Source of the DNA: Prochlorococcus marinus CUG1435
Lineage (GTDB): Bacteria > Cyanobacteriota > Cyanobacteriia > PCC-6307 > Cyanobiaceae
DNA length: 64,000 bases
Direction: 5' to 3'
Assembly (NCBI GenBank): GCA_017644375.1
Contig: JAEPLP010000001.1
Coordinates: 1,286,001-1,350,000 of the forward strand
Shown in pieces: positions 49,628 to 60,001 of this stretch. Positions within the stretch are counted from its first letter, which is position 1. The number at the start of each line of letters is the position of its first letter. The notes under the pieces were generated by a model. It was not told where the DNA came from, made no database searches, and worked only from the letters and a program-made list of their open reading frames with translations. The position numbers and the translations under genes were made by a program.

Positions 49628-51415
49628 CTATTGGTTTTCATTTAGTAAATTCAATATATAATTTTCATCTTGAGTATTTATGAAATCTCCGAAGTCCAAA
49701 TCCAAATTACTCTTCCATTTATCAAATAGTGGTTGAAGAGTTTTTTCTAAATCGTTAAGTTCCATTCTTTGTAAAAATGGTTTAGCAAGCCTTTGTAGAT
49801 TTTTACTTCCCCCCAACCATAATTGGTATTTGTTTTGCCCACTTCCAACAAGTGCTAATTCTGCCATATAAGGCCTGGTACATCCATTCGGACATCCTGT
49901 CATTCTGAATAAAATTGTCTTTTGTATTTTTAGATCTAATAGTAAATTTTCAATCCTTTTTAGTACATCAGGTAATATTCTTTCAGCTTCAGTCATTGCA
50001 AGACCACAAAGTGGTAAAGCTGGACAAGCTAAAGCGTGTCTTTTTATTTCATTAATATTTTCTAAATTTTCGTATCCAATTTTTGATAGAGATTTTTGAA
50101 TTTCACCTTTGTTTATATTGGCGATATTACAAAGTAAAATATCTTGATTAGGTGTGAGTCTTAAATCTAAATTATATTTTTTAACAATACTTGTGATAGT
50201 ACTCTTCTTCTCTCCAGATAATCTCCCTGATAATAATGGTAAACCCACAAAATGGGAGGTTTTATTTTGTTTATGCCAACCTAGGTAATCAATAAGAACT
50301 TTATCAGGTTCTTTTCTGATTTTTTTAATTTCTTTTTTGAAATACCTATCAGAAAGTATCTTTTTGAACCATTTAATACCTTTTCTATGAAGAAGATATT
50401 TCATTCTCGAATTTTTCCTTGATTTTCTATCACCATAATCTCTTTGAATAGCCACAATGCTTTGTATTAATTCATAAACATCAGGTTCTTCAACATATCC
50501 AAGTGGATCAGCAATTCTGGCAAAGGTCTCCTCATTATTATGTGTGCGACCCATACCACCTCCAACATAGAAGTTGCATCCTTCTAAGTTCCCATCTTTA
50601 GAAGTAAAGGCAACTATTCCTATGTCATTGGTAAGAAGATCAACAGAATTGTCCCCAGGAACTGTCACGGCACATTTGAATTTTCTTGGTAAATAAGTTG
50701 ATCCATAAAGAGGCTCATCTTTTATCCCACTAAAAACATTATCTTTAAATTGGAGTTTCCTAATTGCTTCAATATCTTTGTCAGGCTTTATGGTGTACTC
50801 TAAATCGCCATCAGCCCAAAGCTCTAAAAAAGTGCCTTGGCCAGCCATTGGTGTAAGAAGATCTGCAACTTTTTTTGCCAATGCTCTTGCAATATTATAG
50901 TCTGGCGAATCAAATGGAGCCGCAGGGGCCATAACGTTTCTATTTATGTCACCACATGCAGCTAATGTCGAGCCCATTGAATTAACTATTGTTTGAATTA
51001 CTTCCTTTAGGTTCTCCTTTCTGATTCCATGCATTTGAAAGGCTTGTCTTGTAGTGGCCCTAAGTGTTCCATTACCTAGTTTGTCAGATAATGCGTCTAA
51101 TGCTAAAAATAATTTCCCAGGGACTTCACCGCCCGGATTTCTTAACCTAAGCATCATTTGCCAATCTTTACTTTTGCCCGGTCTCCTATTTTCCCTATTA
51201 TCTTGTTGATAACTACCATGAAATTTTAATAACTGAACTGCATCATTAGTAAAATGATCACTTTCATTGACTAATTCCGTAGCAAGTGGTTCCTTAAGAA
51301 ATTGACTACTTTTTTTGAAATTTTCAAATTTAGAAACTTCTAGTCCATTTGCTAAACAAACAGTCTCTTCCTTTGCAGAATCTTTTTTCTTTTTTACTTT
51401 CTCAACCTTGATCAA
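49628..51415 (-). CDS. sir: Ferredoxin-dependent sulfite reductase
   Basis: 595 residues. Siroheme/Fe4S4 ligation is given by CPALPLCGLAMTEAERILP and a later RMTGCPNGCTRPYMAELALVG. Two ferredoxin-type repeats of the nitrite/sulfite reductase family are visible in the N-terminal half. Reduces sulfite to sulfide for cysteine synthesis. Length fits the sulfite reductase type. Convergent with the dipeptidase gene. Confidence 0.93.
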   Translation of the reverse strand: MIKVEKVKKKKDSAKEETVCLANGLEVSKFENFKKSSQFLKEPLATELVNESDHFTNDAVQLLKFHGSYQQDNRENRRPGKSKDWQMMLRLRNPGGEVPGKLFLALDALSDKLGNGTLRATTRQAFQMHGIRKENLKEVIQTIVNSMGSTLAACGDINRNVMAPAAPFDSPDYNIARALAKKVADLLTPMAGQGTFLELWADGDLEYTIKPDKDIEAIRKLQFKDNVFSGIKDEPLYGSTYLPRKFKCAVTVPGDNSVDLLTNDIGIVAFTSKDGNLEGCNFYVGGGMGRTHNNEETFARIADPLGYVEEPDVYELIQSIVAIQRDYGDRKSRKNSRMKYLLHRKGIKWFKKILSDRYFKKEIKKIRKEPDKVLIDYLGWHKQNKTSHFVGLPLLSGRLSGEKKSTITSIVKKYNLDLRLTPNQDILLCNIANINKGEIQKSLSKIGYENLENINEIKRHALACPALPLCGLAMTEAERILPDVLKRIENLLLDLKIQKTILFRMTGCPNGCTRPYMAELALVGSGQNKYQLWLGGSKNLQRLAKPFLQRMELNDLEKTLQPLFDKWKSNLDLDFGDFINTQDENYILNLLNENQ

Positions 51416-51502
51416 AGGACCAAAACATATCTCTTTTTATACATTAGCGAAAAGCTTATTTAACTGGTAGTAAATTATAGTAAGTGAAGTCATATTTTTT
51501 TC

Positions 51503-53665
51503 TTGTCTAAATATTTACTTGAGATAGGAACAGAAGAGTTGCCCGCAAAATTTTCTCATTCTGTTCTAGAGCAATTTAAATCTCTAATAGAATTTGAATT
51601 GGATAAAAAGTTAATCAAATTCGAACATTTAGTTGTTACTTCCACACCAAGGAGGATAGTGCTTCTTATTGAAGGTTTAGTTGATTATGCAGAAGATAAG
51701 ATAATAGAAAGAAAAGGGCCTAAAGCAAATTCAGCTTATTTAAATGGATGTCCTACTAATGCTGCTTTAGGATTTGCTAATAGCTTAGATATAGATGTAG
51801 GTGAGCTAGAAATAAAAAATACACAAAAGGGTGATTTTGTATTTGGGAAGAAAATTGAGAAAGGTCTATCAACAAAAATTTCTTTGTCTTCGATTATCCC
51901 AAAATTAGTCAAAAGTCTTCAAGGCCCTCGATTTATGAGATGGGGGGCTGGGAATATAAAATTTTCAAGACCTATAAGGTGGATTGCCTCTATTTATAAT
52001 GATGAAATTCTTGATTTTGAATTTGATGAATGTGATCCAAAGATCAATATAAGTAATAAAACAAAAGGGCATAGGCTAATCAATGATGTTTTAGAAGTTA
52101 AGAATCTTGATGACTTTTTTGAATTATTGAAACGAAATAGAGTAATGGCTATTAGAAATGAAAGAAAAGAAAAAATTGAAAGTTTAATAAATCAGGCATC
52201 CAAATTTTTAAATCTGAAACCTGACCTTTCAGAAGGATTACTAAATGAACTAACTGATTTAGTTGAATGGCCAGACTTAATTATTGGTAAATTTAGTGAA
52301 GAATTTCTTGATCTTCCGGTTGAAGTTCTCTCAACAGTCATGAAAAATCATCAGAGATACGTTCCTCTACTATTGAAAAACGAAAGTTTTACCAAACTAG
52401 ATTTAAGCTCTGAAAAAAATATTAGTACAACTTTCTGCGTTATTTCAAATGGTCTTGAAGAATCAAATAATAATATTGCCAAAGGTAATGAGAAAGTATT
52501 AAGGGCAAGGTTTTCAGATGCAAAATTTTTCGTAGAAAGTGATAAAATAGTGTCTTCAATTGATAGAAATGAAAAGCTTAAATCTGTTTCATATTTGAAA
52601 GGACTTGGAAATATATTTCAGAGGGTAGAAAGGATAGAGGAAGTTACAAAAAAAATTCTTAAATTTTTAAATGATAAGTCTTTAGAAGAAAAAAAAATAA
52701 TAGAAGCGGCTAAATACTGTAAAAACGACTTATGTAGCGAAATTGTTTTCGAATTCCCTGAGCTGCAAGGAATTATGGGTGGTAAATATCTTAAATATGA
52801 GGGATTTAGTGAGGATGTTTGCTTGGCTGTCGCGGAACATTATTTACCTTCTTTTTATAAAGATGATTTGCCATCCACAAAATATGGTGCAATAGTTTCC
52901 ATAGCAGATAAGGTCGAAACTTTAATAAGTATATTTATTTCTGGTAAACGTCCCAGTGGATCATCTGATCCTTATGCTTTAAGAAGAAATTTGAATGGAG
53001 TGATTAAAATAATTTGGGATTATGAACTTGATTTACCTTTAGATAAATTATTCAACGAACTTATTGATTTTTGGAAAATCGTATTTCCAAATTTAAACTT
53101 CTCAAGAGAAACAGTATTTAATGATTTAAATGAATTTTTAGTTCAGAGAATCGTTAGTCATCTAGAAGAAATATCACTAAGTAAGGAATTAATAAAGGCC
53201 GTTTGCTCTTCTGATGAATTATCTCAAAAAAGAGTATTGAATATTGTCGATCTTAAAAATAGGATTAAATCTATTATCAATTTTAACGAAAAGGATAATT
53301 TTGTTGAAATCCAGAAGGTAATTACTAGGGTAAGCAAATTAGCAAATAATAGTGATCTTTCAAGAGACGTTCTCTCAACAAGAGATTATGTAAATACAAA
53401 ACTTTTTGAAAAAGAGTGTGAATTGAAAGTTTTTGAATTTATTGGAGAATTAGAAAAACTTTTTTCAGAAAGTTATTGCAATTATTTGGAACTTTTAAAT
53501 TTGTTTGAGATTAATGTAAACACTATCGAGGATTTATTTGATAATGAAAAGGGCGTTCTAATAATGTCAGAGGATTTAAAAATAAGAAATAATAGACTCA
53601 ATTTGTTGAGCTTAATTAGAAATTATTCTCTAAAAATAGCCGACTTTACACTTTTGAACTCTTAA
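51503..53665 (+). CDS. glyS: Glycyl-tRNA synthetase beta subunit
   Basis: 720 residues from TTG at 51503 (SKYLLEIGTEELPAKF). Typical GlyS features: GPRFMRWG, RPIRWI, MKNHQRY and a SDPYALRRNLNGVIKI C-terminal anticodon-binding region. Works with GlyQ, which is not in this window. Its end overlaps the chlP end by 20 nt on the other strand. Confidence 0.95.
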   Translation: MSKYLLEIGTEELPAKFSHSVLEQFKSLIEFELDKKLIKFEHLVVTSTPRRIVLLIEGLVDYAEDKIIERKGPKANSAYLNGCPTNAALGFANSLDIDVGELEIKNTQKGDFVFGKKIEKGLSTKISLSSIIPKLVKSLQGPRFMRWGAGNIKFSRPIRWIASIYNDEILDFEFDECDPKINISNKTKGHRLINDVLEVKNLDDFFELLKRNRVMAIRNERKEKIESLINQASKFLNLKPDLSEGLLNELTDLVEWPDLIIGKFSEEFLDLPVEVLSTVMKNHQRYVPLLLKNESFTKLDLSSEKNISTTFCVISNGLEESNNNIAKGNEKVLRARFSDAKFFVESDKIVSSIDRNEKLKSVSYLKGLGNIFQRVERIEEVTKKILKFLNDKSLEEKKIIEAAKYCKNDLCSEIVFEFPELQGIMGGKYLKYEGFSEDVCLAVAEHYLPSFYKDDLPSTKYGAIVSIADKVETLISIFISGKRPSGSSDPYALRRNLNGVIKIIWDYELDLPLDKLFNELIDFWKIVFPNLNFSRETVFNDLNEFLVQRIVSHLEEISLSKELIKAVCSSDELSQKRVLNIVDLKNRIKSIINFNEKDNFVEIQKVITRVSKLANNSDLSRDVLSTRDYVNTKLFEKECELKVFEFIGELEKLFSESYCNYLELLNLFEINVNTIEDLFDNEKGVLIMSEDLKIRNNRLNLLSLIRNYSLKIADFTLLNS

Positions 53666-54986
53666 CTTTAATTCCTCCCTTTATTGAATAATTTTCTAGC
53701 ATTTTTTCTACTTCTTTATTTTCCCTAACAGCACTATCAACGGGTTTATATTTTAAAGGTGCTAGGGCTTTCCCTCTTAAAATCGAACCAAGTGTAAGCA
53801 TTGTAATTTTAAGTTGCTGTAATGGTTTCATGGATACAACTCTTTTGTATAAGTAACTATCAAAAGTAAGTCTTTGAACATCCATATCATCACACATCTC
53901 AACAAAGGCTTCTCTAGCAGAATCATTTCTGTAGAAAATATTTTGAAGGATTTCTAGCACCTTATAAGTTGTACCATATTTTTTATCCCATTTTTTAAGA
54001 TAGTTTTTTAAATCTTGTTCTGATGGAATTACTTGACCATTTTTTGATGCTTCAACAATTTCTTCAGCACACATTCTTCCGCTTTTTGCAGCAAAATAAA
54101 TACCCTCTCCAGAACTTTTTGTAACATAACCTGCTGCATCACCAACTAATGCCATTCTCCCAACTACCCTTCTTGGCCTTGGATGCTCTGGAATAGGGTG
54201 AGCTTCTACCTTTATTACTTCACCATTAACAAGTCTTTTCTTTGCCCTATTTCTTACACCCTCTTGAAGTCCTTTGATTAATGACTGATTCTTTTGCATG
54301 GTTCCAGTGCCCACGGCAACATGATCATATTTAGGAAATACCCACCCATAAAAATCAGGAGAAACATCAGTTCCGACATACATTTCAGCAAGATCTTCGT
54401 AGTAACTCATTTCTTCTTTAGGCAATTTAATTCTTTCCTGAAATGCTATAGCAACTTTGTAATCACCTGCATCCATTGCTTTTGCGACTCTGCTATTGGC
54501 TCCATCAGCTCCGATTAAAAGGTCAACAGTAAGCTCTTTGAGTTCCCCTTTTTTATCTCCATTCGTAAAATCTGAGTAGGAAAGCTTATAGGGCCCTTGA
54601 TTATTATCCCCTGTATCAATAGAAGTAACTAATCCATTTATTAATGTAGCTCCAAGATCTGATGCTCTGTTGCGCATAAAAGCATCCATAACTTCTCTTC
54701 TACACATCCCAATAAATTCATTATCACTTTTCCCATAAACTCTATCTAAACTTATATCTACTTCTCTATTTGATGGAGATATCATTCTCATATGCCTTAC
54801 TTTTCTATCAATAATTGACTCAGGTAAATCAAATTCTTCTACCATGCAAAGTGGAATTGCTCCTCCACATGGTTTCGCATTATCTAATTTTCTCTCGAAG
54901 AGCCAAGTTTTTATTCCCGCTTTAGCTAGTATTTCTGCCGCACATGAACCACTTGGACCTCCACCGATAACAGCTACCCTCAACAT
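53646..54986 (-). CDS. chlP: Geranylgeranyl diphosphate/chlorophyll reductase
   Basis: 446 residues. FAD-binding GGGPSG at 8-13, then a D-G-A-N-S-R (GADGANSRVAKAM) and a LVGDAAGYVTKSSGEGIYFA motif of the ChlP family. Reduces the geranylgeranyl tail to phytyl for chlorophyll and tocopherol. Convergent with glyS and divergent from the VanY-like gene. Confidence 0.95.
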   Translation of the reverse strand: MLRVAVIGGGPSGSCAAEILAKAGIKTWLFERKLDNAKPCGGAIPLCMVEEFDLPESIIDRKVRHMRMISPSNREVDISLDRVYGKSDNEFIGMCRREVMDAFMRNRASDLGATLINGLVTSIDTGDNNQGPYKLSYSDFTNGDKKGELKELTVDLLIGADGANSRVAKAMDAGDYKVAIAFQERIKLPKEEMSYYEDLAEMYVGTDVSPDFYGWVFPKYDHVAVGTGTMQKNQSLIKGLQEGVRNRAKKRLVNGEVIKVEAHPIPEHPRPRRVVGRMALVGDAAGYVTKSSGEGIYFAAKSGRMCAEEIVEASKNGQVIPSEQDLKNYLKKWDKKYGTTYKVLEILQNIFYRNDSAREAFVEMCDDMDVQRLTFDSYLYKRVVSMKPLQQLKITMLTLGSILRGKALAPLKYKPVDSAVRENKEVEKMLENYSIKGGIKVKSSKV

Positions 54987-55099
54987 ATGAAAAAAAATAA
55001 ATACTGTATATAAAAACTACATCTTTTTTGCTTATAAAAGTGCATTTCTTAAAATAATAGTTAATATCGAAATATCTTTTCCAAATTCAATTCAAAATA

Positions 55100-55813
55100 T
55101 TGGAACTAAACAAAGATATTGATCATTTTGATTTACCTGTTGCCAAAAGAAATTACTTAAATAAGTCTAATTCAATACAACTTAAAAAATTATTAATATT
55201 TTCTCCATTTCTTTTCCTTCTTTTTTCTTTAACTTCATTGCGATTGCTTAGAAATATGGAACAAGAATCATTTAGAAATCAAAATTATCAGGCTGAGATA
55301 AACGACAACTATAGAATTTTGGGCCATTTACCCTATAAAGAAATTCCAAAGAATAAACTAGTTTTAATTGAGCCAAATATTGAAGTTCATATTGATATGC
55401 GTGATTCTCTTTTGAAAATGAGAGAAGAAGCAAAAAAGGATGGAATATATTTGATTTTCTTGAGTGGTTATAGATCAATAAATTTGCAAAACGATATTTT
55501 TTATTCTTTAAAATCCATCAGGAATCAAGAGGCGTCAGAAAGAGCAAGAGTTTCAGCACCTCCAGGTTATTCTGAGCATAGTACCGGTTTCGCAATTGAT
55601 ATTGGTGATGCAACTCAAAGAGAAACGGACTTTGAGACAGAATTTGAAAATACTAATGCCTTTAGATGGTTAAAAAAGAATGCAGCAAAGTTTCATTTTA
55701 AGTTGTCTTTCAACAAAAATAATAAATACATTGATTACGAACCCTGGCATTGGAGATATGAGGGATCGATTGAAGCTTTAAAAGTTTTTGAAACTTCAAA
55801 TAGAGAACTATGA
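55100..55813 (+). CDS. VanY-like D-alanyl-D-alanine carboxypeptidase (M15B)
   Basis: 237 residues from TTG at 55100. One membrane anchor near the N-terminus (LLIFSPFLFLLFSLTSL, about 31-47), then a periplasmic zinc peptidase domain: H160 and D167 in SEHSTGFAIDIG, E214-P-W-H217. FLSGYRS is also typical. It trims the terminal D-Ala of peptidoglycan stem peptides. A signal anchor keeps it at the membrane. Confidence 0.87.
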   Translation: MELNKDIDHFDLPVAKRNYLNKSNSIQLKKLLIFSPFLFLLFSLTSLRLLRNMEQESFRNQNYQAEINDNYRILGHLPYKEIPKNKLVLIEPNIEVHIDMRDSLLKMREEAKKDGIYLIFLSGYRSINLQNDIFYSLKSIRNQEASERARVSAPPGYSEHSTGFAIDIGDATQRETDFETEFENTNAFRWLKKNAAKFHFKLSFNKNNKYIDYEPWHWRYEGSIEALKVFETSNREL

Positions 55814-55942
55814 ACTCAATTGATTAATTAAATTATTCAATATGGTTATGTTTTTCAACGTCTTTGAGAGAAAATATTCATAATAAGCATTCTTTGAGTT
55901 AGCCTTAATTAAGCAAATCTACTATTTATATAAATTTCATAA

Positions 55943-57739
55943 ATGTCATCTTCAATAAAAGAAATTAGGAATGTTGCAATTATTGCCCACGTTGATCATG
56001 GGAAGACAACTCTTGTAGATGCATTGTTATCTCAATCAGGAATATTCAGAGACAATGAAGTTATTCCTACATGTGTAATGGACTCTAATGATCTTGAAAG
56101 AGAAAGAGGAATAACAATACTCTCAAAAAATACTGCAGTTAACTTTAAAGACACCAGAATTAATATTATAGATACACCTGGACATGCTGATTTTGGAGGG
56201 GAAGTCGAGAGGGTCTTAGGAATGGTTGATGGTTGTTTGCTTATTGTTGATGCAAACGAGGGACCAATGCCCCAAACAAGATTTGTTTTAAAAAAAGCAT
56301 TAGAAAAAGGACTTAGGCCTATAGTCTTCGTGAATAAAATTGATAGACCAAGAGTAGTTCCAGAAATAGCAGTTGATAAGGTTCTTGATTTGTTTTTAGA
56401 ATTAGGCGCTGATGATGATCAATGCGATTTCCCTTATCTTTTTGGAAGCGGCCTATCTGGTTTCGCAAAAGAAGAGATGGAATCTAGTAGTGAAAATATG
56501 ATGCCTCTTTTTGAGGCTATTATCAGACATGTCCCACCTCCAGTCGGTGATTCAAATAAACCCCTTCAGCTACAAATAACTACTTTGGATTATTCTGATT
56601 TTCTAGGCAGAATTGTGATTGGGAAAATTCATAATGGAACTATAAAAAATGGTCAACAAGCTAGTTTAATAAAAGAAAATGGAAAAACTATAAAAGGAAA
56701 AATCAGTAAATTATTAGGATTTGAAGGGTTACAAAGAATTGATATAAATGAAGCATTCGCTGGTGATATTGTTGCTGTTTCGGGTTTCGATGATGTGAAT
56801 ATTGGTGAGACCATAGCATGTCCCGATTCTCCTCAACCTCTCCCATTAATCAAAGTTGATGAACCCACCTTAAATATGACTTTTGTTGTCAATGATTCCC
56901 CGTTTGCGGGTAAAGAAGGGAAATTTGTTACTAGTAGACAATTAAAAAATAGATTGGAGAGGGAACTTTTAACAAATGTTGCCCTTAGGGTTGAAGAAAC
57001 CGATTCGCCTGACAGGTTTTCTGTTTCAGGAAGAGGTGAATTACATCTAGGTATTTTGATCGAAACCATGAGAAGAGAGGGTTTTGAGTTTCAAATCTCA
57101 CAACCTCAAGTGATTTTTAGAGAAATTGATAATGTTGAATGTGAGCCTATAGAGACTTTAGTTTTGGATGTGCCTGAAGTGTCGGTTGGTTCATGTATAG
57201 AAAAACTTGGATCAAGAAAGGCGGAGATGAAAAATATGCAGACAAGTTCAGATGGGAGAACTCAATTAGAATTTCTTGTGCCATCAAGAGGGCTAATTGG
57301 ATTTCGTGGTGAATTTGTTCGGATAACTAGAGGTGAAGGTATCATGAGTCACTCTTTTTATGAATATAAACCCAAAACAGGAGATTTTGAAACTAGAAGG
57401 AATGGAGTTCTTATAGCTTTTGAGGAAGGTGTAGCCACTTTTTATGCTTTAAAGAATGCTGAAGATAGGGGGGTTTATTTTATTAAACCTGGTGTTAAAG
57501 TTTACAAGGGAATGATAATTGGGGAGAATAATAGACCTCAAGATCTTGAGTTAAATATATGTAAAACTAAACAGTTGACTAATATGAGGTCTGCAGGGGC
57601 TGAAGAGCTTGATACTTTGCAGTCACCTGTTGATATTACTCTTGAAAGAGCGCTCGAATATATTGGTCCTGATGAAATGCTTGAAGTTACGCCAGATTCA
57701 ATAAGAATGAGAAAAATAAATAAGAAAAAGTACAAATAA
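55943..57739 (+). CDS. typA: GTP-binding protein TypA/BipA
   Basis: 598 residues. G1 AHVDHGKTT at 15-23, D-T-P-G-H at 77-81, N-K-I-D at 131-134; EF-G-like domains follow, with a BipA-type C-terminus (RGLIGFRGEF..). Ribosome-associated GTPase acting in stress adaptation and 50S assembly. The DUF309 gene follows 5 nt later. Confidence 0.96.
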   Translation: MSSSIKEIRNVAIIAHVDHGKTTLVDALLSQSGIFRDNEVIPTCVMDSNDLERERGITILSKNTAVNFKDTRINIIDTPGHADFGGEVERVLGMVDGCLLIVDANEGPMPQTRFVLKKALEKGLRPIVFVNKIDRPRVVPEIAVDKVLDLFLELGADDDQCDFPYLFGSGLSGFAKEEMESSSENMMPLFEAIIRHVPPPVGDSNKPLQLQITTLDYSDFLGRIVIGKIHNGTIKNGQQASLIKENGKTIKGKISKLLGFEGLQRIDINEAFAGDIVAVSGFDDVNIGETIACPDSPQPLPLIKVDEPTLNMTFVVNDSPFAGKEGKFVTSRQLKNRLERELLTNVALRVEETDSPDRFSVSGRGELHLGILIETMRREGFEFQISQPQVIFREIDNVECEPIETLVLDVPEVSVGSCIEKLGSRKAEMKNMQTSSDGRTQLEFLVPSRGLIGFRGEFVRITRGEGIMSHSFYEYKPKTGDFETRRNGVLIAFEEGVATFYALKNAEDRGVYFIKPGVKVYKGMIIGENNRPQDLELNICKTKQLTNMRSAGAEELDTLQSPVDITLERALEYIGPDEMLEVTPDSIRMRKINKKKYK

Positions 57740-57744
57740 TTATT

Positions 57745-58116
57745 TTGATGAATAAAGAAAGTACAAAAAGTTTTGAAGATGCACTTTTTATTGCTTTAAA
57801 TCTTTTTAACAATCATCAATGGTATGAGGCCCATGATGCTTTTGAGGAAATTTGGAATACTGTTGATGGTGATGAAAGACAAGTCATTCAGGGAATTTTA
57901 CAAGTATCAGTCTCGCAGTTTCACTTAAGTAAGGGTAATTTGAATGGTGCTACTATCTTGCTTGGAGAAGGTTTAGGTAGAATAAAAACTAGAACTAAGA
58001 TTAATTTAGGAATTGATCTTGAATCTTTTTGCCGATGTTTGGAAAATCTATTGAGGAAATTACAATACAAAGAAATTTTAAATGAGAACGACAAACCTTT
58101 TTTAAACCCTCTTTGA
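57745..58116 (+). CDS. DUF309 family protein
   Basis: 123 residues; a second Met at 57748 is equally possible. ALNLFNNHQWYEAHDAFEEIWNTVDGDERQVIQGILQVSVSQFHLSKGNLNGA is the DUF309 core, with H-x-x-x-E-x-W. Helical, cytoplasmic, function not established. Close coupling to typA. Confidence 0.85.
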   Translation: MMNKESTKSFEDALFIALNLFNNHQWYEAHDAFEEIWNTVDGDERQVIQGILQVSVSQFHLSKGNLNGATILLGEGLGRIKTRTKINLGIDLESFCRCLENLLRKLQYKEILNENDKPFLNPL

Positions 58117-58155
58117 TTAATATGAGTTTACAATTCTTTTTGATTAAATTTTTGC

Positions 58156-58192
58156 TTTCGATATTATTTTTCTCAAAAAAATAATATCGAAA
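58156..58192 (+). terminator. Perfect 16-bp hairpin between DUF309 and lptB
   Basis: TTTCGATATTATTTTT (58156-58171) and AAAAATAATATCGAAA (58177-58192) form a 16-bp perfect stem with a 5-nt loop, followed by ATCTTTTT. It is likely the terminator of the typA-DUF309 message and ends 17 bases before the lptB ATG, so lptB needs a promoter overlapping it. Confidence 0.65.
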
Positions 58193-58208
58193 ATCTTTTT
58201 AAACGAAG

Positions 58209-58937
58209 ATGAACCTAAAAATTCAAAATGTATCACTCACAATCAAGGGAAGATCGATAGTACATGATGTTTCCATAACTGTAAATCCAGGAGAGGTTGT
58301 TGGCTTGATGGGGCCTAATGGTGCTGGGAAAACTACCACTTTTAATATCGCAGTTGGAAATCTAAAACCTGATAAAGGTGAAATTTTAATGAATGGTAAA
58401 AATATAACTAATCTTCCACTAGCAATTAGATCAAGACTTGGGTTGGGTTATTTAACTCAGGAGGCAAGTATATTTCGTGATCTCACTGTTAAAGAAAATA
58501 TAGATTTGGCTTTGAAGAATTCATCTTATAGTCGAGTATTAATTAGAAATAGAAGAGAACAGTTAATTAATGAATTTAATTTGAATAATTTCGTAGATAA
58601 TTATGGTTATCAACTTTCAGGAGGCGAGAGAAGGAGGTGTGAGATCGCGAGAGCTCTTTCTGTTGGGAGAAAAGGGCCTAAATATTTATTATTAGACGAA
58701 CCGTTTGCAGGGATTGATCCCTTAGCTGTTAATGATCTAAAGAAACTAATTCTTAAATTAAGTGTTAACGGGGTAGGAATTCTTATTACAGACCATAATG
58801 TCAGAGAAACCCTTTTAATTACCAATAAGTCTTATGTCTTAAGTGAAGGAAAAATTTTAGATTATGGATCATCAATTGAATTGGCAGATAGCCCAATAGT
58901 CAAGAAATATTATCTAGGCGAGAATTTCAAACTTTGA
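58209..58937 (+). CDS. lptB: Lipopolysaccharide export ATPase LptB
   Basis: 242 residues. Walker A G35-PNGAGKT42, signature LSGGERRR at 136-143, Walker B LLLDEPFAGIDP. The IASRSLGL..YLTQEASIFRDLTVKENI pattern is typical of LptB. It drives LPS transport; its LptA-like partner in this window is at 12237. Confidence 0.93.
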   Translation: MNLKIQNVSLTIKGRSIVHDVSITVNPGEVVGLMGPNGAGKTTTFNIAVGNLKPDKGEILMNGKNITNLPLAIRSRLGLGYLTQEASIFRDLTVKENIDLALKNSSYSRVLIRNRREQLINEFNLNNFVDNYGYQLSGGERRRCEIARALSVGRKGPKYLLLDEPFAGIDPLAVNDLKKLILKLSVNGVGILITDHNVRETLLITNKSYVLSEGKILDYGSSIELADSPIVKKYYLGENFKL

Positions 58938-59049
58938 AATTCCTTTGCAAAATAAATTAAAAATTATTTATTAAATATTTACTCATGTGAGAGTAATTTA
59001 AATTATTATTTTATTGTTATGAAATATTAAAGCTGAATAAATTCTATAT

Positions 59050-59979
59050 ATGATTTTAGATGATCTTTTTAAAAATTTAATATATGACCCGGTCTCTGTG
59101 CTAGGGCTTTTAGTATTTTATATCTTGTTAGTTAATTTACCAATATCTTTAGGGGCAGTTTTCCAAAAAAAGTCCTCTTTTACTTTAAGAATATTTACTA
59201 TCCTAGTAAATCTATCCATAACATTACAATTACTTTTTAGGTGGTCAATTTCTGGACATTTCCCAATTAGCAATTTGTATGAATCTCTTTATTTCCTTGT
59301 TTGGGGGATCTCATTAGGACAACTATTGATTGAAAGGGAATACCAATCTCCAATAATTCCCTCAATAGCTATTCCCGTTCAGTTGTTGACTGTGGCTTTT
59401 GCCTGTTTTGTTTTGCCTGATGACTTAAAATTATCATCCAACTTGGTCCCAGCTTTAAGATCTAGTTGGTTAGTGATGCATGTCAGTGTCGTAATGCTTA
59501 GTTATGCGGCACTAATAATAGGTTCTTTACTTTCGGCTTCCGTTTTGTTCGTTAATAAAAATAAACCGCTGCAAATTAGAAGTAGTTCTACAGGTATAGG
59601 AGGGTTCAAAATTCCTCATAACAACCCTATAAATGATTTGGTTGATCCTATTGAATTTTCTCATGCAGAAGAATTAGATACACTAAGTTATCGTTCTATA
59701 TTGATAGGCTTTGTTCTTCTTACTCTCGGGTTGATCTCTGGTGCAGTTTGGGCAAATGAGGCATGGGGTACATGGTGGAGTTGGGATCCAAAAGAAACTT
59801 GGGCTTTTATCTCATGGTTATTCTATGCCGCTTATTTGCATATGAGAATAAGTAAAGGTTGGCAAGGAAGAAAACCAGCATTATTAGCAACCTCAGGTTT
59901 TGTGGTGGTCTTAGTATGCTACTTAGGAGTTAATTTTTTAGGAATAGGTTTACACAGTTACGGCTGGATATTTGGGTAA
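59050..59979 (+). CDS. ccsA: Cytochrome c biogenesis protein CcsA
   Basis: 309 residues with about eight membrane segments. The heme-handling motif WGTWWSWDPKETWAF lies in the C-terminal third, with conserved His residues flanking it (SNLYESLYFLVWG, LHSYGW). CcsA (system II) delivers and ligates heme to c-type cytochromes in the lumen/periplasm. A 112-base gap separates it from lptB. Confidence 0.94.
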   Translation: MILDDLFKNLIYDPVSVLGLLVFYILLVNLPISLGAVFQKKSSFTLRIFTILVNLSITLQLLFRWSISGHFPISNLYESLYFLVWGISLGQLLIEREYQSPIIPSIAIPVQLLTVAFACFVLPDDLKLSSNLVPALRSSWLVMHVSVVMLSYAALIIGSLLSASVLFVNKNKPLQIRSSSTGIGGFKIPHNNPINDLVDPIEFSHAEELDTLSYRSILIGFVLLTLGLISGAVWANEAWGTWWSWDPKETWAFISWLFYAAYLHMRISKGWQGRKPALLATSGFVVVLVCYLGVNFLGIGLHSYGWIFG

Positions 59980-60001
59980 CTTGTTAATCTCGCAGAAAAT
60001 T

